Below are positions 24,006 through 31,908 of a DNA stretch of 64,000 bases, piece by piece. Source of the DNA: Verrucomicrobiota bacterium (lineage in GTDB: Bacteria > Verrucomicrobiota > Verrucomicrobiia > Chthoniobacterales > UBA10450); NCBI GenBank assembly GCA_003218375.1, contig QHNH01000016.1, positions 292,574 to 356,573 on the forward strand, in the 5' to 3' direction. The notes beneath the pieces were generated by a model, which made no database searches, had not been told where the DNA came from, and was given only the letters and a program-made list of their open reading frames with translations. Every line of letters starts with the position of its first letter. Positions within the stretch are counted from its first letter, which is position 1. A program made the position numbers and the translations under genes.

Positions 24006-24947
24006 TTACGGTTCAGCGTCCTTCCCGGCAAATAGATCGAGCTGGCCGGGATCGGCGGAGGCGGTTTCCTCGGCGGAAGGGAGCGGCAGCTCGAAGCCGA
24101 GCCGATTCGCGAGCCGCTGGCAGGTTTCGGGAGAAAAGCCTTCGAAATGATTGTTCACGAATCCCCAGATACTCCGGGTTTCGCCCAGGTGTCGCTCGAT
24201 CTTTAGCGCCCAGCTCTCCAGGGCGGCTTCGCGTTTCCAAAGAAGTTTGCCGTAGCGATGGAGGTGCTGACCGCCCGGATCATATTTGGTGGAGTAATCG
24301 CCGAGCAGGCGAAGGTAAATGAAATCGGTCGTGGTGGGCAGGAACTCGAACGGCGCGAGATTCCGTTCGTTCAGCGGACTGGTATCGGCCCAGACCCAGC
24401 AGACCCGGTGTTTTTCCAGGAGCCGGATGTGCTGGGGCCGATGCCAGCCGGGATCGCGGAATTCGATGGCGAACCGGAAATCGCGCGGCAATTGGGCGAG
24501 GAAAGCGCGCAACAAGGGACGACCGGGTTTCGGCGCGAACGATGGCGGCAGTTGAATGAGGATGACGTGGAGTTTTGGGGCGAACGGCTCGAGCGCGCGG
24601 AGGAACGCGGCCAGCTCCGCCTTGCAGTCGCGCAAATGGCGTTCGTGGGTGATCTCCCGAGAAAGTTTGCAGGCGAACCGGAACGAGGCCGGCGTGGATT
24701 CCGCCCAGCGGCGGATGGTCGCGTCGGGCGGCGTCTTGTAGAAGGTGGAATCGATTTCGACCGCGGGGAAATAGCGGGCGTAAAATTCCAGCCAGCGGGC
24801 CGGCGGCAGATCGGCGGGGTAAAAATTTCCGCGCCATTCCTCGAAGCTCCAGGCGCAGGTGCCGAGCCGGATTTTTTGTTGGGCGGAGAGATTCAAGTCG
24901 AGATGCGAGATACGGGATGCACGGTGCGGGATGAAGATATCTCGCAT
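24006..24947 (-). CDS. DUF72 family protein (YecE-like)
   Basis: The core has RLGTCAWSFEEWRGNFYPADLPPARWLEFYARYFPAVEIDSTFYKTP, the strong start of the DUF72/YecE TIM-barrel family, then QLPPSFAPK and EFRDPGWH. It ends with VNNHFEGFSPETCQRLANRLG. The gene start is uncertain because the 5' end runs into the repeat at 24902-24973. ATG 24947 lies within the repeat and TTG 24896 lies just inside the core. Function of the family is unknown. The gene is divergent from the bamD-like gene. Confidence 0.85.
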   Translation of the reverse strand: MRDIFIPHRASRISHLDLNLSAQQKIRLGTCAWSFEEWRGNFYPADLPPARWLEFYARYFPAVEIDSTFYKTPPDATIRRWAESTPASFRFACKLSREITHERHLRDCKAELAAFLRALEPFAPKLHVILIQLPPSFAPKPGRPLLRAFLAQLPRDFRFAIEFRDPGWHRPQHIRLLEKHRVCWVWADTSPLNERNLAPFEFLPTTTDFIYLRLLGDYSTKYDPGGQHLHRYGKLLWKREAALESWALKIERHLGETRSIWGFVNNHFEGFSPETCQRLANRLGFELPLPSAEETASADPGQLDLFAGKDAEP

Positions 24948-24973
24948 CCCAATATCCCGCATCCCGCATCGCG
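24902..24973. repeat. Dispersed palindromic repeat (GCGGGATG family)
   Basis: Units such as GATGCGAGATACGGGATGC and GCGGGATGAAGATATCTCGC are mirrored by CTCGCATCCCAATATCCCGCATCCCGC, giving an imperfect hairpin. It occupies the space between the divergent DUF72 and bamD-like genes and extends the apparent 5' end of the DUF72 frame. Confidence 0.75.
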
Positions 24974-25017
24974 TCCAACTTGACTGGGCGGGTAAGTTAA
25001 CTACCCTGCGCAACGCG

Positions 25018-26241
25018 ATGAAACACTCCTTTCGCATCCTTTTTCTCCCGCTGGCGATTTGCCTCGCCCTGTCGGCTCCGGCCAGGGGCGCCGTCGTGTT
25101 CAAGCCCGGCGAAAAAGCCCGCTACAAAGCGCCTGGCGAAGATGAAACGAGCGGTACCGCGCAGCAGCTTTTCGAGCGGGCCCAGGAAGCGGAGCGACGC
25201 GGCAATCTGGGCGCCGCCATGAAAGCCTACCGGACGATCGTAAAGAAACATCCCAAGGACACGCTCGCGGCCGGGTCTTGCTATCGGTTGGGACAACTAC
25301 AGGAGCAGACGCACAAATATCTGCTCGCAGCCCAGAGTTACGCGGTGCTCTGCGAAAAATATCCAAAGAGCGAGCGCTTCGGGGAATCCGTCGAAGCCAT
25401 GTTTCGCATCGGCGAAACGTATCTGATGGGATCAAAGCTGAAGTTCCTCGGCGTTACCCTTAAATCGGGAATGGACGAGGCCGCGGAGATTTTCACGATG
25501 ATCATTCGGACCGCGCCCTACGGAAAATACACTGCCCGGGCGCAGTTCGATCTCGGCCGGGCCCGGGAAAAACAGGGCCGCAACGAAGCGGCCATCGCCG
25601 CTTACCAATCCGTCGTGGAGAAATTTCCGGAGGACCCGATCGCGGTCGATGCCCAATACCAAATCGGGTACATCTGGTCGAGAGCTTCCAGCTCCGGCAC
25701 CTACGACCCGGCGGCCGCGAACCATGCCAAGACCGCGTTCGAGGATTTTCTAGCTCGCTTTCCAAACAGCGAAAAAGCGGCGCAGGCGAAACAGAACCTG
25801 AAGCACATGGAGCGCAAGCAGACCAGCACCGCCTACGACATCGCCAAGTTTTACGACAAACAGAAGCAGTATCGTGCCGCCGCGATTTATTATAATGAAG
25901 TGATCCGGCAGCAGCCCGGCTCGACCGAAGGCGAGAGAGCCAAGAAAAGAATCAGCGAGCTGACGCGGAAGTTCGGCGCCGATAAATTGCAGCCGCCCGC
26001 CGTCACCGCCGCTGCCGCGAACAAGAAGAGCCGGAAACCGCGGTCCTCGGACGAGAATTCCGCGCCGCCTTCCTCCAATGAGCAGGCGCCGCTCCCGCCG
26101 CCAGATTCCGATGTTTCGTTGCCGCCGCCGGCTTCGCTTCTCCCGGACACAACGACCGCCCCGCCGCCTTCGACCAGCGAATCCACGCCCGCGCCCTCGG
26201 CCTCGCCGCAACCTTCGCCTGAAACCGCGGCCACGCCGTAG
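25018..26241 (+). CDS. BamD/YbgF-like outer-membrane assembly lipoprotein-type TPR protein
   Basis: The 407-residue protein has an N-terminal signal (FRILFLPLAICLALSAPARG) without a lipobox cysteine. Tetratricopeptide repeats of the BamD/ComL type follow (e.g. FERAQEAERRGNLGAAMKAYRTIVKKHPKDTLA and FDLGRAREKQGRNEAAIAAYQSVVEKFPEDPI). The C-terminal ~95 residues are Pro/Ser/Ala-rich and disordered. It probably scaffolds outer-membrane protein assembly. It is followed immediately by lptE, and its TAG stop shares one base with the lptE start. Confidence 0.85.
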   Translation: MKHSFRILFLPLAICLALSAPARGAVVFKPGEKARYKAPGEDETSGTAQQLFERAQEAERRGNLGAAMKAYRTIVKKHPKDTLAAGSCYRLGQLQEQTHKYLLAAQSYAVLCEKYPKSERFGESVEAMFRIGETYLMGSKLKFLGVTLKSGMDEAAEIFTMIIRTAPYGKYTARAQFDLGRAREKQGRNEAAIAAYQSVVEKFPEDPIAVDAQYQIGYIWSRASSSGTYDPAAANHAKTAFEDFLARFPNSEKAAQAKQNLKHMERKQTSTAYDIAKFYDKQKQYRAAAIYYNEVIRQQPGSTEGERAKKRISELTRKFGADKLQPPAVTAAAANKKSRKPRSSDENSAPPSSNEQAPLPPPDSDVSLPPPASLLPDTTTAPPPSTSESTPAPSASPQPSPETAATP

Positions 26242-26747
26242 TGAAAAAAGCGTTCGCTCCACTGCTGCTTACGCTCCTGCTCGGAGGCTGCGCGGGTTAT
26301 CAGCTCGGCCCGGCTACGCCCGGTTATCTCCGCCAGGTCCACACCATCGCGATCCCGACTTTTGCCAACTCCACGCTCGTCCCGCGCATTGAAGTTCTGG
26401 TCACTGGGACCGTCATCAAACAGTTTCAGCAGGACGGCACGTTCCGAATCGTGAATGCCGATGTGGCCGACGCGACCTTGAAGGGCGAAATTGTCGGGGT
26501 GAACCGGAGCCCTACCCGTTCCGTGCGCGGTAATGTTCTTTCCACCACCGAGTTTAATCTCAACGTCACCGTGAAATACACGTTGTTCGGACGGGACGGG
26601 AAAACGCTTGGCTCGCCCGGAGCGGTGGGAGGCGGCACGAGTTTCTTCGTCGGGTCCGATGTCGCCACAGATGAACGCCAGGCGCTGCCGTTGGCCGCCG
26701 AGGAACTGGCGCGCCATCTGGTGAGCCAGCTGAGCGAGGGTTGGTAA
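26241..26747 (+). CDS. lptE: LPS-assembly lipoprotein LptE-like
   Basis: The 168-residue lipoprotein starts with GTG at 26241, overlapping the upstream TAG. Its signal is MKKAFAPLLLTLLLGGC with a perfect lipobox. YQLGPATPGYLRQVHTIAIPTFANSTLVPRIE and a TEFNLNVTVKYTLFG core match the LptE/DUF4136-like group of verrucomicrobial and planctomycete genomes. Its place after the bamD-like gene supports a role in outer-membrane biogenesis. The LptE name is by family resemblance. Confidence 0.85.
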   Translation: MKKAFAPLLLTLLLGGCAGYQLGPATPGYLRQVHTIAIPTFANSTLVPRIEVLVTGTVIKQFQQDGTFRIVNADVADATLKGEIVGVNRSPTRSVRGNVLSTTEFNLNVTVKYTLFGRDGKTLGSPGAVGGGTSFFVGSDVATDERQALPLAAEELARHLVSQLSEGW

Positions 26748-26753
26748 TGCGCG

Positions 26754-27632
26754 ATGAAGGGCGACGAAAAGCTGTGGCGCATTCTCAACGACAAGCTCGA
26801 CATGTTGCGCGCGAGCAATCGGCTGCCGGAAGCCGTCCGCGTCGCTGAGACCGCGCTCACCCTGGCGCAACGCGCTTTCAAGCCCGGCGATCCTAACTAC
26901 ACCCTGAGTCTCGAAAAGATTGGCCAGCTCCACGACCAGGCCGGCGATCGCGCCGCGGCCAAGCCGTATCTGATCAAGGCGCACGCCTTTTTGGAAAAGG
27001 CGGAGCCGCCCGACGATCGCGCCTTTTTCCGCTCCGCGCGACGGCTCGGATTTGTCTGCGACAATCTCGGGGAAACGGAGGCCGCCCTCGGCTATTATGA
27101 AGCGGCCTTCAAATCCGGCGCGCGTTTGGCCGATATCCCGTACTCGGATCTCGGTACGATCCTCAATAACGTCGCGCTGATTTATCGAAAGACCGGCCGG
27201 CAAAAGGCGGCCGAGCCTTATTATCTGCACGCGCTCGAGATCTACGAAAAACAGCTCGGCCCGGAACACCCCGACGTCGCCTCCGTGCTCAACAATCTCG
27301 CGGTTTTTTACACGAACGAGCGCCGGTTCGCCGAAGCCGAGAAGACGCACCTCCGCGCTCTGGCCATCCGGGAAAAATTCCATCCGCCCACCCATCCGGA
27401 CATCGCGCAATCGAAATGCAACCTTGCCGTGGTTTACCATTCCAACGGCGATTACGCGCGGGCCTCGGAGCTCTATCGCGCCTCGATCAAAACCTGGGAG
27501 GCGGCCACCGATAAACCGCCCGAAGATTACGAGATCGTGGCTTCGAACTACGCCGATCTGTTGCGTTCGTTAGGAAAGGCCCGCCAGGCCAACCAGATCG
27601 AGGAACGCGCCCGGAAGAAGCGGCGCTCCTGA
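26754..27632 (+). CDS. Tetratricopeptide-repeat protein
   Basis: The 292-residue protein consists almost entirely of TPR units with long (~42-residue) spacing, as in kinesin-light-chain-like TPR_12. Examples are YYLHALEIYEKQLGPEHPDVASVLNNLAVFY and HLRALAIREKFHPPTHPDIAQSKCNLAVVY. No signal peptide or catalytic domain is seen, so it is probably a cytoplasmic scaffold. It is the third gene of the bamD-lptE run, six bases after lptE. Confidence 0.85.
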   Translation: MKGDEKLWRILNDKLDMLRASNRLPEAVRVAETALTLAQRAFKPGDPNYTLSLEKIGQLHDQAGDRAAAKPYLIKAHAFLEKAEPPDDRAFFRSARRLGFVCDNLGETEAALGYYEAAFKSGARLADIPYSDLGTILNNVALIYRKTGRQKAAEPYYLHALEIYEKQLGPEHPDVASVLNNLAVFYTNERRFAEAEKTHLRALAIREKFHPPTHPDIAQSKCNLAVVYHSNGDYARASELYRASIKTWEAATDKPPEDYEIVASNYADLLRSLGKARQANQIEERARKKRRS

Positions 27633-27644
27633 CCGCGGAATCCC

Positions 27645-27730
27645 TCTTCTGTAGCCGCGGCCCTGTGGGCCGCGTGGGAATCGACCGCCGCGGCGCATAT
27701 CTCGCGCGTCGCATAGCGAAGTGGCTACAG
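27645..27730. repeat. Dispersed palindromic repeat (CTGTAGCCGCGGCCCTGTGGGCC family)
   Basis: The ends CTGTAGCCGCGGC and GTGGCTACAG are reverse-complement related. A GGCCCTGTGGGCC hairpin and TCGCATAGCGA word sit inside. Other copies are at 36251-36327, 40557-40642, 49064-49168, 51724-51844 and 59254-59360. This copy lies between the TPR gene and tRNA-Leu. Confidence 0.9.
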
Positions 27731-27780
27731 CGTTTGCTCTTGCGCGAAACCACTCGTCGCGCACCTTACCAACCGCTCTC

Positions 27781-27861
27781 GCTCACGTGGCGGAATGGCA
27801 GACGCGTACGGCTCAGGACCGTATGGGGAAACCCGTGGAGGTTCGACTCCTCTCGTGAGCA
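27781..27861 (+). tRNA. tRNA-Leu (CAG)
   Basis: The 81-base tRNA has a long variable arm. The acceptor pair is GCTCACG/CGTGAGC with discriminator A. The anticodon stem TACGG/CCGTA has loop CTCAGGA, giving anticodon CAG. The T-loop GGTTCGACTCC is normal. The 3' CCA is not encoded. A T-run at 27862-27868 follows and may end transcription. Confidence 0.95.
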
Positions 27862-27879
27862 TTTTTTGTCCGCGCGTCC

Positions 27880-28716
27880 TCAACTGACCAGGATCGTCGC
27901 TGCGTTTTCAATTATCTTCGAAATGCTTCCGTCGTGATCGCACCCTGGATCGTAGGAGGTGATACCGGCGACGCGAATTCGCCCGGATCGCTCCAGAAGT
28001 TCCAGCGCGGCATAAAGCGCGTGGGCCGAAATGCCGCCGCCGGAAGTATACGAGTTCGCGCGCCCTTCCGATTTATCGAGAACGTCGACATCCAGGTGGA
28101 CATAGAAATTTTCAGTCCGCTCCGACAACGCTTCCACTGCTCGCGCGAGCGCGTCCATTTTCGTCGGCGCTATGATCGTGATCGCTGACTGACTTAGCGC
28201 GGTCGCCTCCAGCGAATCGGGATTGCGCGTCCCGACGAGAACAATGTTTGTTTCCGGAATGGGCTCGAACCCGACAAAGCGCGCAGCTAACGCGGGCCAG
28301 CAACGACCGACTAAAATCGCAAGGGACATTCCATCGAGGAAACCGGACGCGGAAGTGTCGGGCGTGTTAAAATCGGCGTGAGCATCGAACCAGACTACGC
28401 CGGTCGTCCGCGGATTGAGGGCGCCGGCTGCACTGAGGGCCGCGGGCCCGCAATTCCCGCTCAAGATAAGAACGCGTCTCTCGCCGGCGATCCCATCGCG
28501 CACTATCGGGACCGCGAGGTTTTGCAGCGCCACCAGCCCCTGGCCCTCGGAATAAAACGCTTCCGAAAGCCGAACGGCGCGAACGTCGACATCGTGTTGG
28601 TTTTCACGAAGGCGCTCGGCCAGTCCGCTCTCGAGCAAGTGCACTGGACCTCGTCCCATTCTTTCTTCCGGTCTTCCCGAATCGTAGGGAAGGGCGATGA
28701 GGGTAATCTTGGCCAT
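27880..28716 (-). CDS. Arginase/ureohydrolase-fold protein with altered first metal motif
   Basis: The 278-residue protein has the family's DAHADFN (111-115) and HLDVDVLD (D209, D211) metal motifs. The usual GGDH-type motif reads SGNCGP (87-91), so the first His ligand is absent. Some arginase-family proteins of unknown function share such changes, but full Mn2+ binding cannot be assumed. The substrate could be a guanidino compound or an unrelated one. It converges on tRNA-Leu and shares the strand of the TIR gene upstream. Confidence 0.8.
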   Translation of the reverse strand: MAKITLIALPYDSGRPEERMGRGPVHLLESGLAERLRENQHDVDVRAVRLSEAFYSEGQGLVALQNLAVPIVRDGIAGERRVLILSGNCGPAALSAAGALNPRTTGVVWFDAHADFNTPDTSASGFLDGMSLAILVGRCWPALAARFVGFEPIPETNIVLVGTRNPDSLEATALSQSAITIIAPTKMDALARAVEALSERTENFYVHLDVDVLDKSEGRANSYTSGGGISAHALYAALELLERSGRIRVAGITSYDPGCDHDGSISKIIENAATILVS

Positions 28717-28744
28717 TCGTTCCCGTCTCGATTTGGGTCGTGAA

Positions 28745-29899
28745 TCAGCGGGCCGGGATGGCGTCGGGATACGTCATCCAGTTCGTGCGAGCGATCTTGA
28801 GGCCATCGGGGCGGCGCACCAGATCCCATTCGGTCCGGGTGCGGCCGGTGCTTAAAGTTCCCAGCGTATCGCGCACGGAGTAGCGGGTGTCGAAGATCAC
28901 CGTGGCGACCGTCGGCTTCGAACCCGGTTGCACTTTCACATCTCCAACGACAAAGGCCCGCACGGGCACCGCGGCAAAATACAATCGCAATTGCTCCGCG
29001 ACGAAAGCCTTGTCTTTGGGACCGAACGCATAGTAATCGACCGTGTCATCAAGCATCGCCGTCGTGCTCCGGAGATCGCCGCGTTCCATATCGTGATTGA
29101 ATTTCTTCACATAGCGTTCCGCCTCCTCCGCGCTTACGAGCGCGCTCGTCGAAGGCGGCGCGACTGAAAGCTGCGGGATCGGGCTCGAGTCGGCATTTGT
29201 GGAAGGTTGAATGATCGCCGGTTTCTGCGGAGCGGGCGCCGGATTGGATGGCGTCGCGGTGATCGTCGGCGGCTTCGGCTGCAGCAGGGCGAAGATCATG
29301 ACAAAAGCGACGCATCCCAGCGCGGCTAGGACGGCGACACCCAGCGCGACCCATTTCCAAAGATTTTGCGCAGGGCTCGCTGCTGTCGGAGGCGCCGCGG
29401 TCCGCGGTGGAATATTTTGTTCGGGCGCAGGCGGTCGACTTAGTGGAGCGATCGCGGGCGCCAGCGCAGGGACTGGGTCCGGCGCCGCCGCGCGCGGCAG
29501 AGCGAGCAGCGCCTTCATCGAGCTCTTGAGCTGATCGAGATGATCTTCGAGGGGCGGTGTTACGGCATCCAGCCAATGGGGACCGCTCAGGTAATATTCG
29601 AGATCATCGCTCGGCAGAACCGCATCGATCCGGAACTGGACGATGTGCAACCGCGAGTTCGCCGCGAGCTGCACCTCCCGCAGGACCTGTTCGGAGTTAT
29701 TCGAATGCTCGGAAAAAATGAGGACGAATGCTCGGCTCTGTTGGATGGCGCGGGTGATTTCTCCCGAGTAAGACCGTCCCGGCAGGACGTCGCGCGGCGC
29801 GATCCAGCAGCGAATCCCGATGCTCTCGAGCGCGGCGCAAACCGCGTTGGCTATCGTGCGGTTATTCGAGGAGTGTGAAATGAAAACATCGTGGGCCAT
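28745..29899 (-). CDS. TIR-domain transmembrane protein with C-terminal NTF2-like domain
   Basis: The 384-residue protein starts with a TIR domain (residues 2-~130). Visible elements are DVFISHSSNNRTIANAV, RCWIAPRDVLPGRSYSGEI and LIFSEHSNNSEQVLREV, whose E75 sits where the NADase glutamate of TIR enzymes lies. A Pro/Ala-rich linker (~135-178), one transmembrane helix (182-206) and a second Pro/Ser linker follow. The last ~125 residues look like a SnoaL/NTF2-like domain (FNHDMERGDLRSTTAMLDDTVDYYAFG). Bacterial TIR proteins can be NADases or adaptors; the target here is unknown. Confidence 0.85.
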   Translation of the reverse strand: MAHDVFISHSSNNRTIANAVCAALESIGIRCWIAPRDVLPGRSYSGEITRAIQQSRAFVLIFSEHSNNSEQVLREVQLAANSRLHIVQFRIDAVLPSDDLEYYLSGPHWLDAVTPPLEDHLDQLKSSMKALLALPRAAAPDPVPALAPAIAPLSRPPAPEQNIPPRTAAPPTAASPAQNLWKWVALGVAVLAALGCVAFVMIFALLQPKPPTITATPSNPAPAPQKPAIIQPSTNADSSPIPQLSVAPPSTSALVSAEEAERYVKKFNHDMERGDLRSTTAMLDDTVDYYAFGPKDKAFVAEQLRLYFAAVPVRAFVVGDVKVQPGSKPTVATVIFDTRYSVRDTLGTLSTGRTRTEWDLVRRPDGLKIARTNWMTYPDAIPAR

Positions 29900-29935
29900 T
29901 AGCTCGAGCTTTCGTGCCTGCGCAAAGCGGCGCCG

Positions 29936-30547
29936 CTATTTTTTCGCCGGCATGTATTTCCAGTTCCGGGGTTTGCCTTCCGATAACCACTTGATTGTTT
30001 TCGCGAGGCGTTCGGTCCGCGTTTCCTCGCGTTTCGCTTCGATTATCCATTCTAGATACTCGCGCCGATGGCTCGGGGAAAAACTCTCGAAAGTCTCGCG
30101 GGCCTTCGCGTTCTTCTTCAGGGCGGCCGCGAAATAATCCGGGACCGGGATGGGCGCTCTTTTTTTCGGCTCGGTGCGCCCGGGCGCTTTGATGCCGGCT
30201 TCGTTCAGCGCGGCGGCTTTCTTCACGTAGCCGATCAGCGTCTTTTCGCTGGGCAAACCCTTGAGCGATTTGATGCAGCCGAAGCTTCCCATTCCGCTTT
30301 TCTCCGTCTGCTTGGCGCGAGCGAGAATCAGGTCCGCTTTCCAAAAGCCGAACGCGCAATGCTCCTTGAACGCCGCCATCCCGCACATCATTCCCTTGTA
30401 ATCGAAATGCGGCATCGACCATTTGATCGTCTCCTCGACTTGCGGGCAGCCGGCGTGCACGACTTTCCGCAGATGTTTCAGGATCGGTTTGGCGAAATCG
30501 GCGGACTTCGCAATGTAAGCGTCGATTCTCGGATCTTTGCTGGCCAT
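29936..30547 (-). CDS. YdeI/OmpD-associated, DUF1801-type protein
   Basis: The 203-residue protein carries the YdhG/DUF1801 helix-strand core (IKWSMPHFDYKGMMCGMAAFKEHCAFGFWKADLI). A C-terminal YdeI-like bacteriocin-protection helix ends in SFSPSHRREYLEWIIEAKREETRTERLAKTIKWL. Start ATG 30547 is chosen because the longer frame upstream is a shadow without family similarity. The family's function is largely unknown. The gene is independent of the TIR gene. Confidence 0.88.
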   Translation of the reverse strand: MASKDPRIDAYIAKSADFAKPILKHLRKVVHAGCPQVEETIKWSMPHFDYKGMMCGMAAFKEHCAFGFWKADLILARAKQTEKSGMGSFGCIKSLKGLPSEKTLIGYVKKAAALNEAGIKAPGRTEPKKRAPIPVPDYFAAALKKNAKARETFESFSPSHRREYLEWIIEAKREETRTERLAKTIKWLSEGKPRNWKYMPAKK

Positions 30548-30640
30548 GGGAAATGGTCTCGGTTGAGTTCGCGAAGAGATTACAAGTCCGCAAAAGTTTT
30601 TGTCGAGTCGCAACCCGCGTCGCTGTAAGCTGCGATCTTC

Positions 30641-31003
30641 ATGGCCGGGATCGTTGTTGTCGTCGCGTATCGTCCGAAGCCCGGGCACGAAGCCGAGCTT
30701 CTGGAGCTCGTCCGCGGGCGCGTCCCGACGTTGCGGAAAGAAAGCCTGGTGACCGACCGTGTCCCCGTGATCATGCGCGCGAAAGACGGCACTATCATCG
30801 AAGTGTCCGAATGGAAATCGCAGCAGGCGATCGAGGAGGCCCACAAGAATCCACGGGTGCTCGCGATGTGGGACAAATTCTTTTCCGTCTGCGATTGCGT
30901 CCCGCTCAAGACAGTGCCGGAAGCCGAAACCATGTTCGCCGGCTTTGAGCCGATTCCCACGCCGCCGGCCGAAGGCATGCCGACGACGGAACCGTTGCGC
31001 TGA
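30641..31003 (+). CDS. Antibiotic-biosynthesis-monooxygenase-like (ABM) domain protein
   Basis: The 120-residue protein has a ferredoxin-like alpha/beta pattern. It opens VVVVAYRPKPGHEAELLELVRGRVPTLRKE and continues with VIMRAKDGTIIEVSEWKSQQAIEEAHKNPRVLAMWDKF. This is the dimeric alpha/beta-barrel ABM family. The Pro-rich C-terminal tail is not part of the domain. No substrate can be named. It sits five bases before the sdh-linked membrane protein, so a shared transcript is possible. Confidence 0.75.
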   Translation: MAGIVVVVAYRPKPGHEAELLELVRGRVPTLRKESLVTDRVPVIMRAKDGTIIEVSEWKSQQAIEEAHKNPRVLAMWDKFFSVCDCVPLKTVPEAETMFAGFEPIPTPPAEGMPTTEPLR

Positions 31004-31008
31004 AGTTC

Positions 31009-31815
31009 ATGGCTCAAGCACAAACCACTGCTCTCGCGCCGCGCCATTTCGGTCAGACGATGCGTGCGGATGTCTGGTGGACGCAGCCGCTCCTTATTTT
31101 TTTCGGCCTCGGGGCGTTCATCGTTTACTCCACTTGGGCTGCGTTCCAGGGGAACCATTATTTTTTCGGCCCCTATCTCTCGCCGTTTTATTCGCCCGAG
31201 ATTTTCGGCACCTCTCCCCACAGTTGGTTCGGACCGAAGCCGGCGTGGTGGCCGGGCTGGCTCCTGTTTTCTCCGGCGTTGCTCATTCTCTGGGCCCCCG
31301 GCGGCTTGCGGCTGACCTGCTATTACTATCGCGGCGCGTATTACAAAGCCTTCTGGGCTGATCCGCCGGCGTGCGCGGTCGGCGAACCGCGGAAGACTTA
31401 TCTGGGCGAGCGTTCCTTCCCGTTGATCATGCAGAACGTCCACCGGTATTTTCTCTATCTCGCGCTCCTCTTCATCATCGTGCTCTCGATCGACGTTTGG
31501 AAAGCACTCTGGTTTGTCGATCCGGCCACGGGCAAAACGTCTTTCGGCATCGGCGTCGGCACGCTGGTGCTTTTGCTCAATGTGGTTCTGCTTGGCGGCT
31601 TCACGTTCGGATGTCACGCCTTGCGGCATTTGATCGGCGGCTTCCGCGATCGACTCTCTCGTTCAGCGGGCTGCTATCAGGCTTACCGCTGCGTGAGCTG
31701 CTTCAATCGCCGACACATGCTCTGGGCCTGGCTCAGTTTGTTCTGGGTCGGGTTCACCGATCTTTACGTCCGGCTCTGTTCGATGGGTGTCTGGACAGAT
31801 TGGAGAATCGTTTAA
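31009..31815 (+). CDS. Membrane anchor protein of the succinate dehydrogenase locus
   Basis: The 268-residue protein has five hydrophobic helices near residues 28-45, 83-99, 145-165, 185-205 and 240-255. His residues inside the helical part (QNVHRYF, CHALRHL) could bind heme. It is encoded directly before sdhA with no other sdhC/sdhD candidate, so it is the likely quinone-reactive anchor. It does not look like classical SdhC or the five-helix cytochrome b of Bacteroidetes, so identity rests on position. Confidence 0.6.
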   Translation: MAQAQTTALAPRHFGQTMRADVWWTQPLLIFFGLGAFIVYSTWAAFQGNHYFFGPYLSPFYSPEIFGTSPHSWFGPKPAWWPGWLLFSPALLILWAPGGLRLTCYYYRGAYYKAFWADPPACAVGEPRKTYLGERSFPLIMQNVHRYFLYLALLFIIVLSIDVWKALWFVDPATGKTSFGIGVGTLVLLLNVVLLGGFTFGCHALRHLIGGFRDRLSRSAGCYQAYRCVSCFNRRHMLWAWLSLFWVGFTDLYVRLCSMGVWTDWRIV

Positions 31816-31820
31816 GCGAT

Positions 31821-31882
31821 GAAGCGTTGGAGCGTTGCAGCGACCGGAACTCTTCGCTGATGCTTTTCCGCTCCAACGCTTC
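31821..31882. repeat. 14-bp inverted repeat (GAAGCGTTGGAGCG family)
   Basis: GAAGCGTTGGAGCG at 31821-31834 is mirrored exactly by 31869-31882. Further echoes (AACCCTTCAACG) follow. It fills the gap between the membrane anchor gene and sdhA. Confidence 0.75.
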
Positions 31883-31908
31883 AACTTTTTAACCCTTCAA
31901 CGACTTCC

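Noticed and set aside
25890..27440. 516-residue minus-strand frame
   Set aside because: Antisense to bamD-like, lptE and TPR genes with strong family matches.
30580..31629. 349-residue minus-strand frame
   Set aside because: Antisense to ABM and anchor genes; low-complexity Arg/Glu content.
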